Part shown: piece by piece, positions 61,138 through 64,000 of the stretch
How positions within the stretch are numbered: the first letter of the stretch is position 1
How the letters are laid out: each line of letters starts with the position of its first letter
NCBI RefSeq assembly: GCF_000744775.1
Contig: NZ_JQMP01000004.1
Span: forward strand, 1-64,000
DNA: 64,000 bases
Reading direction: 5' to 3'
From: Thermorudis peleae
GTDB taxonomy: Bacteria > Chloroflexota > Chloroflexia > Thermomicrobiales > Thermomicrobiaceae
Translations under genes and position numbers: made by a program
The notes under the pieces: generated by a model
What the model saw: the letters and a program-made list of their open reading frames with translations, nothing else
Told to the model about the DNA's origin: nothing
The model's database searches: none

Positions 61138-63072
61138 ATGGTCGAGTCGGCAGTGAGACTCGAACGGGCCCATTACGGTCGGCGGTCGAAGATTGTTGAA
61201 TGGATCACGACCGTTGACCATAAGAAGATTGGCATTCTTTACCTCTGGACAGCATTTGCTTTCCTGCTCATTGCGGGGTTACTCGCACTCATCATGCGAA
61301 CGCAGCTTGCTGTACCGGAAAACAAGCTGCTAAGCCCACAAACCTACAACGAACTGTTCACCATGCACGGCACCATCATGATCTTTATGGCAGTGATGCC
61401 GCTGAATGCGGCGTTCTTCAACGTGCTTGTCCCACTCATGATCGGTGCTCGTGACGTTGCTTTCCCACGGCTTAATGCCTTCAGCTACTGGACCTTCGCG
61501 CTTGGCGGCATCTTGATGCTGAGTAGCTTCCTCTTTGGAGCAGTACCCAATGGCGGCTGGTTCGGCTATACGCCACTTACCAGCGATATTCGCTACACAC
61601 CGGGGCTGCATATCGACTTTTGGGTTTTCGGCCTCCAGTTGCTCGGCATCGGCACGCTCGTGTCAGCGCTGAACTTCTTCGTCACGATTGTCAACATGCG
61701 AGCTCCGGGCATGAGCTTAATGCGCATGCCAGTCTTCGTCTGGATGACTTTGGTCACTTCCGTCCTCATCTTGCTTGCCTTCCCATCCCTGACTGTTGGT
61801 CTCTTCATGATCATGTTTGACCGGCTGTTTGGGACGAACTTCTTCAACCCAGCCGCTGGTGGCGATCCAGTCGTTTGGCAGCACCTGTTCTGGATCTTTG
61901 GCCATCCTGAGGTGTATATCCTCGTTCTGCCGCCAATGGGAATCATCTCCGAAATTCTGCCGACGTTTGCCCGAAAGCCACTCTTTGGCTACCCCTTCGT
62001 CGTCTTTGCCGGCATTGCGATCGCCTTCCTCTCGTTTGGTGTCTGGGCACATCACATGTTCACCGTTGGCCTGGGCACTGTTCCGAATGCAGTCTTTGCG
62101 ACAACGACCATGCTGATCGCGATCCCGACCGGCGTCAAGATCTTCAACTGGCTTGGAACACTCTGGGGTGGATCAATTCGCTTCACGACAGCAGCACTGT
62201 ATGCGATTGCCTTCATCCCGCTTTTCACGATTGGCGGCATCTCTGGTGTCATGCATGCCAGTGTGCCACTTGACTACCAGCAGCACGATACCTATTTCAT
62301 TGTTGCCCACTTCCATTACGTACTTGGACTTGGCTCACTCACGGCCATTCTGGCGGGCATTTACTTCTGGTTCCCGAAGATGTTCGGACGGATGCTTGAT
62401 GAACGGCTGGGCAAGATTCAATTCTGGGTCCAGATCATTGGTATGAACTTGACCTTCTTCCCCATGCACTTCCTCGGCATTGATGGGATGGAGCGGCGAT
62501 ACTACACATGGCCAGCTGGCTTCGGGTATGAGCCTTGGCACCTGATGGCGACCATCGGCGCCTATATCCAGGCTCTTGGTTTCTTGATCTTCCTTGTCAA
62601 TGTCGTGAAGACCTTCCGCCAGCCAGCAACAGCACCAGCAGATCCGTGGGATGGCCGTACACTTGAGTGGTCTATTCCGTCGCCTCCTCCAGCCTACAAC
62701 TTCGCGCGAATCCCAATCGTTCGTGGCCGTGAAGCGTGGTGGCTTGAGAAGTATGGAACCAGCCATCAGCCGACCCGCCGTCCACAACCAGCTACGCAGC
62801 CACCTATCGCTGGTGGTCAGCCTGACAGTGAGGCCCATCATGCAGAAGACGACGCACTCCTCATGATGCATCTGCCCAATCCATCGTGGATGCCGCTTAT
62901 TACGTCAATCGGGTTGACAATTATGGCGGCCGGTGGGATTGTCTACCGAAGCGAGTCATTCCATAGTCTTGGATTCCCGGTGATCGGTATTGGCGCGGTC
63001 ATTGTGTTAATTAGCTTGCTTGGTTGGGCGTTCGAGCCAATCCATGGTAGCCACGCCCCTGAGCATGCGTAA
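61138..63072 (+). CDS. ctaD: Cytochrome c oxidase subunit I
   Basis: A 644-residue haem-copper oxidase of the A type. ATG at 61138 follows GGAGG by 5 nt, and ATG 61126 lacks spacing. TTVDHKKIGILYLWTA opens the core. The low-spin haem His is in FTMHGTIMIF, the CuB-Tyr pair in IFGHPEVYILVLPPMGI, the CuB His pair in VWAHHMFTVG, and the haem a3 His in FIVAHFHYVLGL. After the twelve core helices a polar linker leads to two extra C-terminal hydrophobic segments, as in fused or extended subunits. Confidence 0.96.
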   Translation: MVESAVRLERAHYGRRSKIVEWITTVDHKKIGILYLWTAFAFLLIAGLLALIMRTQLAVPENKLLSPQTYNELFTMHGTIMIFMAVMPLNAAFFNVLVPLMIGARDVAFPRLNAFSYWTFALGGILMLSSFLFGAVPNGGWFGYTPLTSDIRYTPGLHIDFWVFGLQLLGIGTLVSALNFFVTIVNMRAPGMSLMRMPVFVWMTLVTSVLILLAFPSLTVGLFMIMFDRLFGTNFFNPAAGGDPVVWQHLFWIFGHPEVYILVLPPMGIISEILPTFARKPLFGYPFVVFAGIAIAFLSFGVWAHHMFTVGLGTVPNAVFATTTMLIAIPTGVKIFNWLGTLWGGSIRFTTAALYAIAFIPLFTIGGISGVMHASVPLDYQQHDTYFIVAHFHYVLGLGSLTAILAGIYFWFPKMFGRMLDERLGKIQFWVQIIGMNLTFFPMHFLGIDGMERRYYTWPAGFGYEPWHLMATIGAYIQALGFLIFLVNVVKTFRQPATAPADPWDGRTLEWSIPSPPPAYNFARIPIVRGREAWWLEKYGTSHQPTRRPQPATQPPIAGGQPDSEAHHAEDDALLMMHLPNPSWMPLITSIGLTIMAAGGIVYRSESFHSLGFPVIGIGAVIVLISLLGWAFEPIHGSHAPEHA

Positions 63073-63120
63073 ACACTTGGATTGGCAAACGGCACGTTGC
63101 AGGAGAGGAAGGAGTAACCC

Positions 63121-63723
63121 GTGAGCGGAACGGCAGTGAGCCACGCTCCGGAAGAACACGCGACAAACACCGGTATTTCAAATAACAAGCTCCTCATGTG
63201 GACCTTCCTGGCCTCCGACTGCATGTTCTTCGGTTCTCTCATTTGGGTCTACATGGCGTACCGTGGGCGGAGCGTACAGGGGCCGTATCCTCAGGATGTC
63301 CTCAACATCCCTTACACCTCGGTGAGCGCTGCAGTTCTGCTCCTGAGTAGTTTGGCCATGGTGCTCGCGCTTCACGGTATTCAGCACGGAAATATGCGCC
63401 GGTTTCGGGTTTGGCTCGCAGCAACTGCCGTTCTTGGCACGCTTTTCCTGGGCGGCCAATACTATGAGTTCACCGAGTTCTACCGCCACGGCCTGTCGCT
63501 GCAGCAAAATCTCTTTGGCACGACCTTCTTTGTCCTCACCGGATTTCACGGCACACACGTCGGTATTGGAGTGATCTGGCTGCTCATCTTGAATTTGATG
63601 TCGTTTTTTGGGAAGCTTACTCCAGCAAACGCTGAGCGCGTCGAGGTTGCTGGGCTCTATTGGCACTTTGTTGACATTGTCTGGATTGTCATCTTCACAC
63701 TCGTGTACCTGATTCCATACTAG
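63121..63723 (+). CDS. ctaE: Cytochrome c oxidase subunit III
   Basis: A 200-residue membrane protein, the short five-helix form of subunit III. NKLLMWTFLASDCMFFGSL is the start of the first helix, FTEFYRHGLSL and FFVLTGFHGTHVGIGVIWLL carry the conserved Glu/His features, and VAGLYWHFVDIVWIVIFTLVYL is the last helix. GTG at 63121 has a GGAAGGAG site upstream. Confidence 0.95.
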   Translation: MSGTAVSHAPEEHATNTGISNNKLLMWTFLASDCMFFGSLIWVYMAYRGRSVQGPYPQDVLNIPYTSVSAAVLLLSSLAMVLALHGIQHGNMRRFRVWLAATAVLGTLFLGGQYYEFTEFYRHGLSLQQNLFGTTFFVLTGFHGTHVGIGVIWLLILNLMSFFGKLTPANAERVEVAGLYWHFVDIVWIVIFTLVYLIPY

Positions 63724-63757
63724 GGCTGTCCGGGCAGCAGGAAAGGCAAGGAAAGCA

Positions 63758-64000
63758 ATGGCCAGCCGAGCGCCAGCATCAGCTACACAGTCGTCTCACC
63801 CAACGCAATTGACCTATGTGCGCGTTGCCGTAGTCCTCACGATTGTCACCGTCTTTGAAGTAGCAACCTATTACCTGCAACATGTTCTTGGACCAGTTAT
63901 GATTCCGCTCTTGCTCACTCTCGCTGCTATAAAATTTGTCTTGGTTGTTGGATTTTACATGCATTTGAAATTCGATCCCCCACTGCTTCGCGGAGTCTTT
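63758..64000 (+). CDS. ctaF: Cytochrome c oxidase subunit IV (partial, cut by window end)
   Basis: The frame starts at ATG 63758 with AAGGAAAG upstream and is still open at the last base, giving 81 residues. TYVRVAVVLTIVTVFEVATY is a first membrane helix, and a second helix runs into VVGFYMHLKFDPP, the typical prokaryotic subunit IV signature. Its place after ctaE supports the call. The C-terminus is missing from the window. Confidence 0.88.
   Translation, partial: MASRAPASATQSSHPTQLTYVRVAVVLTIVTVFEVATYYLQHVLGPVMIPLLLTLAAIKFVLVVGFYMHLKFDPPLLRGVF

Overview
This 64 kb window reads as a bacterial chromosome of moderately high GC, probably from the Chloroflexota (Thermomicrobia or close relatives). 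That placement is an inference. It rests on lipoproteins carrying Tat-type signals, a short type-A RNase P RNA, a PurS-dependent PurL, a two-subunit GcvP, an ATP-type PEP carboxykinase and a cytochrome oxidase operon whose subunit II carries a fused cytochrome c. No 16S rRNA is present to settle it.

Left end (1-7.3 kb): an accessory region. A two-gene unit that looks like a toxin-antitoxin pair (638-1378) precedes a minus-strand replication module (1705-5775) of excisionase-like HTH protein, prim-pol primase, AAA+ ATPase, a DUF1917-like protein and a VRR-NUC nuclease. Its control region holds an inverted repeat, a promoter and a cluster of iteron-like repeats. A 382-residue unknown protein sits between this module and position 7219, where the 3' half of a selenocysteine tRNA gene stands without its 5' half. 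I read that fragment as the right attachment site of an integrated element whose left end lies outside the window. No known integrase is visible.

7.9-17.3 kb: two nutrient uptake clusters on the plus strand. The first is a peptide ABC transporter (binding protein plus two permeases, no ATPase genes) with an M55 D-aminopeptidase. The second is a complete branched-chain amino-acid type ABC transporter (livJ-H-M-G-F). It is followed by about 330 bp of large palindromes built on GGGAACGGGAATCGGGA, then tRNA-Asp.

18.8-29.8 kb: a zinc-ribbon membrane protein, then a long minus-strand run purB-purC-purS-purQ-purL-purF-gcvT-gcvH-gcvPA that joins purine synthesis to glycine cleavage. gcvPB is not here.

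30.1-35.6 kb: a glmS ribozyme, glmS, tatD-like nuclease, rdgB, an orphan Mur-ligase-like protein and a PHP phosphoesterase on the plus strand. 35.7-39.9 kb: dnaE and an XRE regulator whose promoter spacer contains a palindrome. 40.4-42.3 kb: a cyclodeaminase-like protein, folD and a small membrane protein. 42.3-48.6 kb: a minus-strand alaS operon (alaS, a baseplate-J-like membrane protein, ruvX, a c-di-AMP receptor-like protein, and an M50-like membrane protein that lacks the catalytic Glu). 48.8-56.7 kb: a Kef-type antiporter, tRNA-Leu, rnpB, tRNA-His, a TPR protein, a Trm112-like protein, ruvB, queA, pckA and a phosphatase. 56.8-60 kb: a Rad52/SSAP-like protein divergent from dnaN-recF. 60-64 kb: ctaC-ctaD-ctaE and the start of ctaF, cut by the window edge.
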